A stretch of 64,000 nt of DNA from Bin55 sp965199895 (GTDB lineage Bacteria; Pseudomonadota; Gammaproteobacteria; Pseudomonadales; Azotimanducaceae), in assembly GCA_965199895.1 (NCBI GenBank), contig CBDATJ010000016.1, forward strand, positions 124,001-188,000, read 5' to 3'. A model generated the notes under the pieces. It searched no databases, was not told the DNA's origin, and was given only the letters and a program-made list of their open reading frames with translations. Made by a program: the position numbers and the translations under genes. The number at the start of each line of letters is the position of its first letter. Position 1 is the stretch's first letter. Shown here one piece after another: positions 26,633 through 35,692 of the stretch.

Positions 26633-27274
26633 TCAGATCTGAGTACTGGGACGCGCCTGAATCTCTTCAAACCACCGGTTCAGGGAGGTGCAATCTTCTG
26701 GAATGGAAATTCGTGCACCTTGGATCCCAAATTCAACTGTGCAATAGGCAGTGATGTCAGCAATCGTAAACTGATCACCGGCGACAAACTGGGTTTTCGC
26801 TAAATCTGCATCCAGTCGTCGATAGAACTTCTCGGTCATTTTTGCACCCCGTGCAGCTAGTGCAGGGATCGCGTCCACCTGACCCACGTTACCTCCAATA
26901 CCCCGTTTCTTGAACCCAGGGAAAGAGTTGCGGAAAGTATCTCCAACGTGGATGAGTCCATCAAACTCCATATGCCGTTGTCGAGCTTCGATGCGTGCTT
27001 TACTCAAAGGATCGGTACCCATCAACGGAGGCTCGGGATGCAATTCTTCAAAGTAACGACAGATAGCTAACGACTCGTCGATCATCTCCCCATTGTCTAA
27101 TACCAAAGTCGGTAGTCGTCCACGAGGATTGATTTGGAGAAACTCATCGGACAAATTCTCTCCTTTGACGATGTCTAGTTGTTCAGTTTCGCACTCAATC
27201 CCTTTTTCTGCCATGAAGAACCGTACTCGGCGGGGATTAGGTGCTAATTTCTGGTCGTACAGTTTCATACTCAT
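26633..27274 (-). CDS. Glutathione S-transferase
   Basis: A 213-aa GST with the thioredoxin-like N-domain (MKLYDQKLAPNPRRVRFFMAEKG, NPRGRLPTLVLDNGEMIDESLAI containing the cis-Pro and Glu-Ser glutathione contacts) and an all-helical C-domain (FTIADITAYCTVEFG). The ATG overlaps the stop of the heme A synthase gene, so it is translated after it. The class is not clear; the coupling with heme A synthesis is unusual. Confidence 0.9.
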   Translation of the reverse strand: MSMKLYDQKLAPNPRRVRFFMAEKGIECETEQLDIVKGENLSDEFLQINPRGRLPTLVLDNGEMIDESLAICRYFEELHPEPPLMGTDPLSKARIEARQRHMEFDGLIHVGDTFRNSFPGFKKRGIGGNVGQVDAIPALAARGAKMTEKFYRRLDADLAKTQFVAGDQFTIADITAYCTVEFGIQGARISIPEDCTSLNRWFEEIQARPSTQI

Positions 27275-28332
27275 TCTCTTGTCGCATTCATTTGACTCTC
27301 AAAACGGTTAGGGTCTACTCGAATTGTACTGGATTGAGCGGGCTCATGATTCGATTTTCTGGTTTTGCTAGTGAACACCCACAGGTTGACTACGGTAGCC
27401 AAAAGAAGCGCTGCAACTCCACTGTGCAAGACCGCGACAACAAGAGGTAACGCAAACAAGACGTTGGCAATACCCAACGAAAATTGAATCACGAGTATCG
27501 ACCCCAGCAAAACTCTCGGTTTGGATGGTAACCTAAATGCAAGGGCCATTCCCACCAATAGAACCAAATATGCACCGATTCGGTGCATATTTTGAATGGC
27601 TACCCTTCCCTCTATGGACAATTCACCTCCCGTGTAGTCTGGACCAATTTGTTGGAAGACATTAAAACCTTCTGCGAAATCCATTTCGGGCCATAGCGAT
27701 CCCTGACAGGTCGGAAAATCAGGACAAGCAAGAGCAGCATAGTTGGAACTGGTCCATCCCCCCAAGGCGATCTGACCCACTATCAGTACCAACAAAATCG
27801 ATAGGTGAAACCTCAATTGTGGACTTAATGCAGGCGGTCTCCTATGAGAGATCGTCAAGAAGTACCAAATTAAGATCGACAGCGTCGCAAATCCCCCCAA
27901 TAAGTGCGCTGTCACCACTTGTGGCCAAAGCTTTAAGGTTACCGTCCACGCACCAAAAGCTCCTTGAACCACCACCAGAATCAACAACGCAATGGGGAGT
28001 TTCAGAGATTGTTTTGAGAGGATAGCAAACACCAAAATAGCAAGAATCAACAACCCTAATCCAGTCGCAAAGTAACGATGTACCATTTCGGTCCAAGCCT
28101 TTGCAGCATCAACGGGAGCCGAAGGAAATAGTGCTTCCGCCTCTGCAATCTCTTCATCACCGGTCGGTACTAGCAATTGACCATAACAACCCGGCCAATC
28201 GGGGCAACCCAAACCTGCGTCAACTAATCGGGTGTACGCACCGATAATTACTACCACAAAGGTAGTAAAGATGCTAACCCCAACGAGGATTTGTAGGATT
28301 CGTTGTTTCTTGTCGGTGGGTGATAGCGTCAC
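27271..28332 (-). CDS. ctaA: Heme A synthase, COX15/CtaA family
   Basis: Inner-membrane enzyme that converts heme O to heme A for aa3-type oxidases. The 353-aa protein has eight hydrophobic helices and the four conserved histidines in EMVHRYFATG, VVTAHLLGG, IQNMHRIGAY and AVLHSGVAA. Cys pairs in GLGCPDWPGCYGQ and ALACPDFPTCQG, one in each half, resemble the bacterial disulfide pattern. GTG start at 28332. No cytochrome oxidase or ctaB gene is adjacent; the partner gene is a GST. Confidence 0.93.
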   Translation of the reverse strand: MTLSPTDKKQRILQILVGVSIFTTFVVVIIGAYTRLVDAGLGCPDWPGCYGQLLVPTGDEEIAEAEALFPSAPVDAAKAWTEMVHRYFATGLGLLILAILVFAILSKQSLKLPIALLILVVVQGAFGAWTVTLKLWPQVVTAHLLGGFATLSILIWYFLTISHRRPPALSPQLRFHLSILLVLIVGQIALGGWTSSNYAALACPDFPTCQGSLWPEMDFAEGFNVFQQIGPDYTGGELSIEGRVAIQNMHRIGAYLVLLVGMALAFRLPSKPRVLLGSILVIQFSLGIANVLFALPLVVAVLHSGVAALLLATVVNLWVFTSKTRKSNHEPAQSSTIRVDPNRFESQMNATRE

Positions 28333-28452
28333 TTTAAGACGTTACCCAAAATATTATGAAAATAATGTCTTCTGGCGTAAACTATTCTTTAATCGTTGGA
28401 CACATAATTCTACGATACAACCTGTTCCGTTCTTGAGGTGACCCAACAACAC

Positions 28453-29925
28453 ATGAACCGACGATCTGTTTTGAAGTTTGCTACCACATTCCCGCTGGTT
28501 GCCCCTTTGTTCTACCTAGCAGGATGTTCTCGTGCAGCCCCAGAATTACTCCCTGTATTCGATCAAACTACTGGGTTACCTCTATTGAGGCTAGCACCGG
28601 GATTTTCCTACCACACTTTTGGGTGGGCTGGGGAGATCATGGCTACTGAAGCACCTACCCCTGATTTCCACGACGGAATGGCTGTCGTACCCGGGAAGTC
28701 AGAAAACGAAATTGTCTTACTGAGAAACCATGAGTGCTATGACGGGCAACCTTTTACCTCTTGGTCTGGCAAAACCTATGACCAATCTCAGTTGACGAGC
28801 ACCTCTGGAGTAGAAAGAGATGCTCCCGGTGGAGGGGTTACTGCATTGACTATTCGCGACGGGGTATACGTGGGAACGACTCCGGTATTGTCTGGAACTA
28901 TGGTGAACTGTGCGGGTGGTCCTACCCCTTGGGGGACTTGGCTAAGCTGCGAAGAAATTGTCTATCGAAGATCTCGTGAAAGTGCCATAGGCGATGGTTT
29001 GCCACAAGACCATGGGTATGTGTTTGAGACACTTCCCCCGCATCTGGGCGAAACTTCGCACAATCCTATCAAAGAAATGGGACTCATGCGACACGAAGCA
29101 GCAGCTGTAGATCCCGCAACGGGTCATGTCTATTTGACCGAAGACAATTATGGGCTCTCGGGCTTCTACAAATTTGTTCCTGATGATCCATCATCTGAAG
29201 TTGGTGCTTTGGAGCGTGGAGGCAAGCTTTATATGTTGAAGGTAGCAAATGACTCCAAAGTTGATCTGATTGCTGACGGTTTTGGAACGAAGTACAACGT
29301 TGAATGGGTCCCCATTGCTCATCCCGACGCAGATCCAGAGCATTTCACAGAGACCTTCCCTGACGGACCCAAGACTTTAGGAGAGGGGATGTCTGGACCA
29401 TTCTGGCAGGGTACAGAACAAGGAGGAGCTACGTTTAACCGTGGTGAGGGATGTTGGTATCACGACGGCGTCGTTTACTTTATCGATACCTCGGGTGGTC
29501 CTACCGGAAATGGAAGTGTTTGGGCTTATGAACCAGCGAAAGAAAGACTCTCAAACTGCTTCTCTTCAACCTCTGAATCTCAAGCTGACGCAATCGACAA
29601 TCTCACGATTAACCCAGCCAATGGAACCATCATTCTCTGTGAAGATGGTGGTGGTGTTCAGAACAAAGAGGGTGAATTCACCACGGGATCGCGACTCTTA
29701 TCTGCGAATAGAAACAATAGAGTCAGAGTACTCGCCGAAAACAATGTCGTGATTGATGAACCCATCCCGGGTCGAAGCGCTATCGAGCCACGTGACTATC
29801 GATCGAGTGAATGGGCGGGTGCAACATTCTCACCCGATGGTTCGATCCTGTACGCAAACATTCAAGATCCAGGCATTACGTTTGCAATAGAAGGACCCTG
29901 GTTGGACTCAATCTCTCCAAAGTAA
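28453..29925 (+). CDS. PhoX-like (DUF839) secreted phosphatase-type protein
   Basis: Predicted beta-propeller of the PhoX alkaline phosphatase family (about 490 aa). The N-terminus MNRRSVLKFATTFP is a twin-arginine signal, and AGC further on (FYLAGCSRAAP) could be a lipobox, so the protein may be exported folded and then lipidated. Family blocks include LLRNHECYDGQPF, GGVTALTIRDG, CAGGPTPWGTWLSCEE, RHEAAAVDPATGHVYLTEDN and NLTINPANGTIILCEDGG. ATG 28453 is placed 11 nt after a near-perfect GAGGTGA; an upstream GTG inside that signal is therefore rejected. Phosphate-ester hydrolysis is inferred from the family. Confidence 0.85.
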   Translation: MNRRSVLKFATTFPLVAPLFYLAGCSRAAPELLPVFDQTTGLPLLRLAPGFSYHTFGWAGEIMATEAPTPDFHDGMAVVPGKSENEIVLLRNHECYDGQPFTSWSGKTYDQSQLTSTSGVERDAPGGGVTALTIRDGVYVGTTPVLSGTMVNCAGGPTPWGTWLSCEEIVYRRSRESAIGDGLPQDHGYVFETLPPHLGETSHNPIKEMGLMRHEAAAVDPATGHVYLTEDNYGLSGFYKFVPDDPSSEVGALERGGKLYMLKVANDSKVDLIADGFGTKYNVEWVPIAHPDADPEHFTETFPDGPKTLGEGMSGPFWQGTEQGGATFNRGEGCWYHDGVVYFIDTSGGPTGNGSVWAYEPAKERLSNCFSSTSESQADAIDNLTINPANGTIILCEDGGGVQNKEGEFTTGSRLLSANRNNRVRVLAENNVVIDEPIPGRSAIEPRDYRSSEWAGATFSPDGSILYANIQDPGITFAIEGPWLDSISPK

Positions 29926-29926
29926 C

Positions 29927-30592
29927 TCAGAGTTTTTGAGCTAAGGTAAGCCCATCGCCGATTGGTAGCATGGTTGCGTAGACTCTGGAATCAGCTCGGA
30001 TTTTTGCATTGAGTGCACGCAACGCCCGAGTGCTGTTATCCTCAATACTGGGGTCTGCAGTTCTCCCGCCCCAAAGCACGTTGTCCACTGCTATCACCCC
30101 ACCTACTCTTAACAACTGTAAGCAACTCTCGTAGTATATGTCGTAGTTGGACTTATCTGCATCAATAAAAGCAAAGTCGAATGCTTCAGCCTGTCCATCA
30201 GCAATGAGTTTGTTCAAAGTATCCGCTGCGGGTGCTAGTCTGAGATCGATTTTGTCTTCAACTCCCGCTTGCTTCCAGTACGTTTTACCCATATCCGTCC
30301 ACTCTTTGGAGACATCACACGCAACCAAAACCCCATCTTGGGGTAAAACTTGGGCGACGGCGAGTGCACTGTAGCCAGTGAAGGTACCTACTTCGATGGT
30401 TCGTTTTGCGTTCAACAACCGGCACAATAATGCCATAAAGGCACCTTGCTCGGGTGAAATCTGCATCCCATACATGGAAAGCGTTTCACGTGTGGTCTGC
30501 CTTAATCCCTTCGCTGCTTCGGATTCTGGTTGAATGTTAGAAAGCAAATAATCGTAAACTGATTCGGTTAAATTAAGGGTTCGGCTGGACAA
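29927..30592 (-). CDS. Class I SAM-dependent O-methyltransferase
   Basis: CCoAOMT-like enzyme of 221 aa. Motif I is TIEVGTFTGYSALAVA; then ACDVSKEW, FDFAFIDADKSNYDIYYE with the metal-binding Asp, and GGVIAVDNVLWGG. No ATG is available: the TTG at 30592 has AAGGAG at the right distance, which fixes the start. Substrate probably a catechol-type or small phenolic compound, by family. Convergent with the PhoX-like gene. Confidence 0.9.
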   Translation of the reverse strand: MSSRTLNLTESVYDYLLSNIQPESEAAKGLRQTTRETLSMYGMQISPEQGAFMALLCRLLNAKRTIEVGTFTGYSALAVAQVLPQDGVLVACDVSKEWTDMGKTYWKQAGVEDKIDLRLAPAADTLNKLIADGQAEAFDFAFIDADKSNYDIYYESCLQLLRVGGVIAVDNVLWGGRTADPSIEDNSTRALRALNAKIRADSRVYATMLPIGDGLTLAQKL

Positions 30593-30852
30593 GGTTAGTG
30601 CTCCTTAGCAGGTGAGAGAATTGAAGATAACAAAGTGTTTACAGCGTCATGATGTTGGAAATTTTGCACAGCTAAATCAATGAAATCTCTCATCATGGAT
30701 TGCGAACCAGATCACGAAGATGCATAGCATCATCCTTGCCTACCACTACGCAATTGTTAAATCGATCACTACAGTAGCACGAATACTCCGCTGGAGAACA
30801 CTACCAATAACGTACTGACCGTGCTCACTATGAGACGCTGATATTCCAGTCT

Positions 30853-31266
30853 ATGGAGGTGCTCACAACCAACTGTGACGCTCCTAATCTCAGAGTCTTG
30901 TTGCGGTGGGTGGTGCACCTAGAATCCAGCACATTAACGGTACAAGCAAAATCTGAGACTGATTTCTTGTTGAAAGTAATGATTGGTCATTGCGTTCGGT
31001 CCACTGACCCACTTATCAATAGTTCAGAGCAAAATCCGAATTGGAGAAATTTCATTCAAGGTGATAGCGCTACCAGAAGCAATGTGACTCCGGTTGCAGA
31101 AATTCACGACTACTCTGAAGCCCATGAACAGCTAGGGATACGGAGTGGTCCAACATTAAGATCTGAGGTCTCAACCTATCTCATCAATGACATCACTGAC
31201 ACGGCTGATGAAATCGACCAAATTCCTACTGATCGAACTCAATTTGGCTTGACAGAGATGTTGTAG
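30853..31266 (+). CDS. Doubtful ORF upstream of the ankyrin gene
   Basis: A 137-aa open frame that ends directly before the ankyrin gene. It shows no recognisable domain, signal peptide or clear ribosome binding site, and its C-terminus is acidic and polar. It may be a real unknown protein at the head of the following operon, or a remnant. The 260 bp before it hold no other gene; they separate this unit from the divergent O-methyltransferase. Confidence 0.35.
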   Translation: MEVLTTNCDAPNLRVLLRWVVHLESSTLTVQAKSETDFLLKVMIGHCVRSTDPLINSSEQNPNWRNFIQGDSATRSNVTPVAEIHDYSEAHEQLGIRSGPTLRSEVSTYLINDITDTADEIDQIPTDRTQFGLTEML

Positions 31267-31275
31267 TTGGAAAGT

Positions 31276-31749
31276 ATGGAACCTAGCACCATCTTCAACT
31301 CTGTACTACCCTTGATGAAGCAAGGAGACTATCATCAATTGCGAGTCGAACTCATCAAGCATCCAATGCTAGCAAAAGAACGGGACTCATCCAACAGAAC
31401 CTTGCTGCTTCGACTCACTGAAAACGCAAACGTGTATCCCAACGCTGCACAAACTGCACGAGTTCTGTTGATTAACGGATCTGAGGTCCACGCCAGAGTG
31501 TCTGCAAATGATGAGACCCCACTTTTTCAAGCGCTGAAACACAAAAATCCTGAACTCGCACGAGTGCTCGCAGAATTTGGCGCAAGCTTTCAATCTTCAG
31601 TCAAGGCAAATTACTCAATTCTCGAATATGCAATAGCTCTCTATCGACAACAGGATCAACACTGTGAATTTGCAATCAAACTGCAGAAACTGATTTTAGA
31701 CTACACTGGTGCTAATATTCAACAATCAGAAGCGCTTAAAAGAACCTAA
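31276..31749 (+). CDS. Ankyrin-repeat protein
   Basis: About 157 aa with two to three ankyrin-like repeats: RDSSNRTLLLRLTENANVYPNAAQTARVLL and NDETPLFQALKHKNPELARVLAEFGASF, followed by a diverged NYSILEYAIALYRQ. No signal peptide, so presumably cytosolic, and a protein-interaction role is likely. ATG 31276 is used, but TTG 31267 is also possible. The stop shares a base with the start of the nuclease-like gene (TAATG). Confidence 0.7.
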   Translation: MEPSTIFNSVLPLMKQGDYHQLRVELIKHPMLAKERDSSNRTLLLRLTENANVYPNAAQTARVLLINGSEVHARVSANDETPLFQALKHKNPELARVLAEFGASFQSSVKANYSILEYAIALYRQQDQHCEFAIKLQKLILDYTGANIQQSEALKRT

Positions 31750-32360
31750 TGACACGAGAGATGGAAAGCGAAACAAAGTTTCGATTGCTGCTTTTTTTGA
31801 GCGTTTTTTTCGTGGCGGTGACTCCTACCTTCGGCGAAGAAGCAAGTGAACTAACGGAAAATTCTCAAGATGAAACAAGCGAAAACACCTTTATTATCGG
31901 AGTGATCACTAAAGTGATTGACGGTGATACTCTCCAATACTGCCCGAACCTTGAAGAAAATTGCGAAGACACCGAACTAGTGGAAATTGATTTGTGGGGA
32001 ATGGACGCGCCAGAACTGGAGCCTGAACCACAATTTCACGCAATCCGTGCACAGACACATGTGGAAGAAACGCTCCTAGACGAGACGGTAGTCATCGAAC
32101 TCATGGGCACCCAATCAGAAGTCAATGAAAACGAGTTTGCAAAAATCTACACTTTAGAAAACCAAGGTGAAGCAGTAAATTTACAGCTTCTAATGGACGG
32201 AATCGCTTGGTCGACAGTAGAAGACGAAGATGAAAAAAAGGCTTATGCACTCGCTGAAGAGTTTGCACGCGAACGCTTCATTGGTTTGTGGAGAGAAATC
32301 GAACCCATTGCGCCATGGTTATGGTTGGAGCAACAATCTGAAGACCAAGAATCACCTTAA
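31749..32360 (+). CDS. Secreted SNase-fold protein lacking both catalytic arginines
   Basis: A 203-aa protein with a signal peptide (FRLLLFLSVFFVAVTPTFGEE) and a staphylococcal-nuclease (thermonuclease) fold: GVITKVIDGDTLQ, VEIDLWGMDAPELEP, VNLQLLMDGIAWSTV, FIGLW. The Asp/Glu of DAPE are kept, but the positions of R35 and R87 in the S. aureus enzyme are Asp and Asn (IDLWGMDAPE; VNENEFAKIY). It is thus probably not a standard nuclease; a binding role is a guess. Coupled to the ankyrin gene upstream and 30 bp before alr. Confidence 0.78.
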   Translation: MTREMESETKFRLLLFLSVFFVAVTPTFGEEASELTENSQDETSENTFIIGVITKVIDGDTLQYCPNLEENCEDTELVEIDLWGMDAPELEPEPQFHAIRAQTHVEETLLDETVVIELMGTQSEVNENEFAKIYTLENQGEAVNLQLLMDGIAWSTVEDEDEKKAYALAEEFARERFIGLWREIEPIAPWLWLEQQSEDQESP

Positions 32361-32390
32361 CTCACTACCACATAGCACACGAGATGATCT

Positions 32391-33425
32391 TTGACTTATA
32401 GAGAGTGTTCCTTTGACGAGACTGCTTTTATTGCCAATTACCAGTTATTCTGCTCTCATACCGAGGGGGAGTGTGGTGCAGCGATTAAAGGTAATGCCTA
32501 TGGAACGGGAGTAGAAAGAGCGGTCCGGTTATTAGAACAAGCTGATTGTCAGCACTACTTTGTCGCTACCGCAAGTGAAGGAATTCAAATCCGTGATCTC
32601 ACTCAAGAAACTATCTACGTTCTTTCTGGGCCAACCGATCCTGAAGTTGCTCAAGAAATTCGTAATCACTCACTCGTACCGGTTTTAAATTCTCCTACCC
32701 AAATCCAAAATTGGCAACCATTTCACCAAAATCCTGTGGCCGTTCATGTAGACACTGGGATGCAACGACTGGGTTTTGACACGCAAACACTACCTATTCA
32801 AGAGTTATCTCAGTTCGACATTAAACTTTTGATGACCCATCTAGCTTGTGCAAATGAGCAGCGACACCCCCTAAATACTGAGCAAATCAAGAAGTTTCGA
32901 GAAGTGAGTGAACAGTTTCCGGGAATCCCAACTAGTATCGGAAATTCTGCTGGAACTCTACTGGGAGTAAAGTATCAAGGAGATGTCACCCGTCCGGGCA
33001 TCGGCTTATACGGAGGTAATCCGTTTTCGGATCGACCCAGTCCCGTTCAGCCAGTAGTGAGCATCTATGGAAGAGTTCTGCAGGTAAGAAACGTGAATAA
33101 AGGGGAATCCATAGGATATGGGGGGTCATATGTAGCACCATCCGATCAACGGATCGCAGTGGTGGGAGTAGGTTATGCCGATGGTTTACCCCGAGCACTA
33201 TCGAATCGAGGGGAAGCTGCATTTGAGGGTAAACGCCTACCCATCGTAGGTAAAGTGACCATGGATTCGGTACAAGTCAACTGTACCGACCTGCACAATC
33301 TTGCTGAAAATGACTATGTTGAATTTATTGGACCTACCATCTCCGTTGATGAAGTTGCTGAATGGAGCAATTCGATTGCATACGAGATTCTGACTCTTGT
33401 GGGAAATGCAACTACCCGAGAGTAG
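32391..33425 (+). CDS. alr: Alanine racemase
   Basis: PLP enzyme that makes D-alanine for peptidoglycan. The 344-aa protein has the PLP lysine K33 in AAIKGNAYGTG, HVDTGMQRLGF, the phosphate and dimer contacts in SIGNSAGTLLG and TRPGIGLYGG, the catalytic Tyr region GESIGYGGSY, and GKVTMDSVQVNCTD. It is slightly short at the N-terminus. TTG start at 32391 is the first codon available. Last gene of the ankyrin/SNase-like unit, although 30 bp separate them. Confidence 0.92.
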   Translation: MTYRECSFDETAFIANYQLFCSHTEGECGAAIKGNAYGTGVERAVRLLEQADCQHYFVATASEGIQIRDLTQETIYVLSGPTDPEVAQEIRNHSLVPVLNSPTQIQNWQPFHQNPVAVHVDTGMQRLGFDTQTLPIQELSQFDIKLLMTHLACANEQRHPLNTEQIKKFREVSEQFPGIPTSIGNSAGTLLGVKYQGDVTRPGIGLYGGNPFSDRPSPVQPVVSIYGRVLQVRNVNKGESIGYGGSYVAPSDQRIAVVGVGYADGLPRALSNRGEAAFEGKRLPIVGKVTMDSVQVNCTDLHNLAENDYVEFIGPTISVDEVAEWSNSIAYEILTLVGNATTRE

Positions 33426-33452
33426 CCATAGGGGTTCACACTTGATGTAACA

Positions 33453-35063
33453 ATGACCAAATTTCAATCTAACATCAATACGCGGAGCGAAACGTTTCGT
33501 GAAAACCAAAAAGCCAATCAAGCGCTGACCGACGAACTAAATTCACTGCTCGATTCGTTTCGATACGACAGAGAAAAGCGAGTGATCGAACGGCATGAAG
33601 CCCGGGGTAAACTACTGCCCAGAAACCGAATTGCTACCCTACTTGATAGAGACTCTCCGTTCTTAGAGCTCTCTCCCTTAGCTGGATACGAACTCTACGA
33701 TCATCAAGTTCCAGCTGGTGGGGTTGTAGCAGGTGTCGGGTGTATTCACGGCATCCCCTGTATGGTGGTCGCTAACGATGCAACGGTTAAAGGTGGTACC
33801 TACTACCCGATCACCGTCAAAAAACACCTCCGTGCTCAAGAAATTGCTCAAGAAAATTCACTACCTTGCATTTATTTGGTTGACTCGGGTGGAGCGTTTT
33901 TACCCAAGCAATCTGAAGTCTTTCCTGATCGTGAACATTTTGGGCGAATCTTCTATAACCAAGCGCGATTGTCTGCAGCCAACATTCCTCAAATTGCAGT
34001 TGTCATGGGTTCTTGTACCGCTGGCGGTGCTTATGTTCCTGCGATGTGCGATCAAGCGATCATTGTCAAGGAACAAGGTACCATCTATCTTGGGGGACCT
34101 CCTTTGGTCAAAGCCGCGACCGGAGAGGAAGTTAACCCCGAAGAATTAGGGGGTGGAGACGTACACTGTCGAACCTCTGGGGTCACAGATTACCTAGCTG
34201 AAAACGACACCCACGCTCTTGAGATTGCTAGAGGCATCATTGAACACAGCCATCTGTCATACAGCTCGACGGTAAAGAAATCACCGTCTGAAAATCCAGT
34301 CTATGATCCTTCGGAAATTCTTGGAATTGTGCCTAAAGACAACCGTACCCCATACGATGTAAGAGAAGTGATTGCTCGGATCGTAGATCGATCAGAATTG
34401 AACGAATTCAAACCTCTGTATAGTGAGACGCTTGTGTGCGGGTTTGCACATATTTCAGGTTATCCCGTTGCAATCTTAGCGAATAACGGTGTGCTGTTTT
34501 CCCAATCTGCACTCAAAGGCGCACACTTCATTCAGCTAGCGGATCGACGTGGCATTCCGCTCATCTTCTTTCAAAACATCACCGGATTTATGGTCGGGAA
34601 AAAGTACGAAAATGCCGGTATCGCTAAAGAAGGTGCCAAAATGGTGACCGCGGTTGCGTGCGCTTCCGTTCCTAAATTTACTGTGGTCATAGGCGGATCC
34701 TTCGGTGCAGGAAATTACGCCATGTGTGGTCGATCCTACAGCCCACACTATTTGTGGACCTGGCCCAATGCAAGAATCTCGGTGATGGGCGGTGAACAAG
34801 CAGCTAATGTTCTAGCCATGGTCAGACAAAACAGCCTACAGTCTAAAGGTGAGACTCCGACTGCAACTGAAGAGCAAAAATTCAAAGACCAAATCAGTGA
34901 ACAATACGAGAGAGAGGGGCATCCCTACTATGCGAGTGCAAGATTGTGGGACGACGGTGTCATTGCACCGACTGATACCCGTGCTATATTGGGACTTGCA
35001 CTCCATTGTGCTACAAGAGAGCTCAACAAAAACACTACTCGGTTCGGTATTTTCCGAATGTAG
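33453..35063 (+). CDS. mccB: Acyl-CoA carboxylase beta subunit, methylcrotonyl-CoA carboxylase type
   Basis: Carboxyltransferase half of a biotin-dependent acyl-CoA carboxylase (536 aa). The order of blocks fits the leucine-degradation enzyme: RHEARGKLLPRNRIATLLD, VVANDATVKGGTYYPITVKKHLRAQEIA, YLVDSGGAFLPKQSEVFPD, VMGSCTAGGAYVPAMCD, PPLVKAATGEEV, and NITGFMVGKKYENAGIAKEGAKMV. No alpha (biotin) subunit or other liu genes are nearby, so geranyl-CoA carboxylase is not excluded. It precedes an Lrp-type regulator that converges with it. Confidence 0.87.
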   Translation: MTKFQSNINTRSETFRENQKANQALTDELNSLLDSFRYDREKRVIERHEARGKLLPRNRIATLLDRDSPFLELSPLAGYELYDHQVPAGGVVAGVGCIHGIPCMVVANDATVKGGTYYPITVKKHLRAQEIAQENSLPCIYLVDSGGAFLPKQSEVFPDREHFGRIFYNQARLSAANIPQIAVVMGSCTAGGAYVPAMCDQAIIVKEQGTIYLGGPPLVKAATGEEVNPEELGGGDVHCRTSGVTDYLAENDTHALEIARGIIEHSHLSYSSTVKKSPSENPVYDPSEILGIVPKDNRTPYDVREVIARIVDRSELNEFKPLYSETLVCGFAHISGYPVAILANNGVLFSQSALKGAHFIQLADRRGIPLIFFQNITGFMVGKKYENAGIAKEGAKMVTAVACASVPKFTVVIGGSFGAGNYAMCGRSYSPHYLWTWPNARISVMGGEQAANVLAMVRQNSLQSKGETPTATEEQKFKDQISEQYEREGHPYYASARLWDDGVIAPTDTRAILGLALHCATRELNKNTTRFGIFRM

Positions 35064-35079
35064 CTCAACTACGTGAGTG

Positions 35080-35553
35080 CTATACCGAGTCCGTCATCAC
35101 TGGCAATTCAGTGGTATATTTGACCTGTCGAAGTGCAAACATTGAGTTCAGGGTCTCCACTTCTCGCAGGCGTGCAAGTTTCTTATACAGTATCTCCTCA
35201 TAAGCTGCAACATCCTTGACTACAACTCGAAGCAAGAAATCTGTTTCTCCAGATACGCTGTAGCACTCAACGACTTCAGGTATTTCAGCGACAGATTTTT
35301 CGAACAGTTTTAAAACTTCTTCCCTATGATCCTTGAGTTTAACGTGTGCAAAGACGTTTACATCTAGCTTCAGCTGGTGAGAGTCAAGCAGAGCGACTTG
35401 TTTGCGAATCACTCCTCTCTCTTGGAGGAGTTTGAGTCGCCGCCAAACGGGAGTGATTGATAGCCCAATTCGATTGCCCAATTCTTGGACAGAGAGTGTG
35501 GAATCCTTTTGAATTTGGTTAAGGATTGCGAAGTCATATCGATCAAGCTTCAT
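35080..35553 (-). CDS. Lrp/AsnC-family transcriptional regulator
   Basis: A 157-aa feast/famine regulator. The winged-helix half is YDFAILNQIQKDSTLSVQELG, RIGLSITPVWRRLKLLQERGVI, and the ligand-binding RAM domain follows (VAEIPEVVECYSVSGETDFLLRVVV). Family members sense amino acids. The gene is divergent from the indolepyruvate oxidoreductase and the space between them carries a near-consensus Lrp box, so it probably controls that gene and itself. Confidence 0.93.
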   Translation of the reverse strand: MKLDRYDFAILNQIQKDSTLSVQELGNRIGLSITPVWRRLKLLQERGVIRKQVALLDSHQLKLDVNVFAHVKLKDHREEVLKLFEKSVAEIPEVVECYSVSGETDFLLRVVVKDVAAYEEILYKKLARLREVETLNSMFALRQVKYTTELPVMTDSV

Positions 35554-35577
35554 TTTTTCTATGAAATGGATTGAAAT

Positions 35578-35592
35578 TAGAAAATAATTCTA
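35578..35592. promoter_or_regulatory. Candidate Lrp-family operator
   Basis: TAGAAAATAATTCTA matches 14 of 15 positions of the E. coli Lrp consensus YAGHAWATTWTDCTR. It is the centre of a perfect 7+7 inverted repeat with a 5-bp spacer (35576-35594), in the AT-rich gap between the Lrp-type regulator and the divergent oxidoreductase gene. A second weaker GGAAAA...TTTTCC pair lies at about 35602-35632. Binding by the neighbouring regulator is inferred. Confidence 0.6.
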
Positions 35593-35692
35593 ATCAATAT
35601 CGGAAAACACAAAATATCAATATACATTTTCCGTCAATGATGGGTAAGATTATCCTTGATGAAATTGTTAATTGAATAAGGAAGCTATCGAA

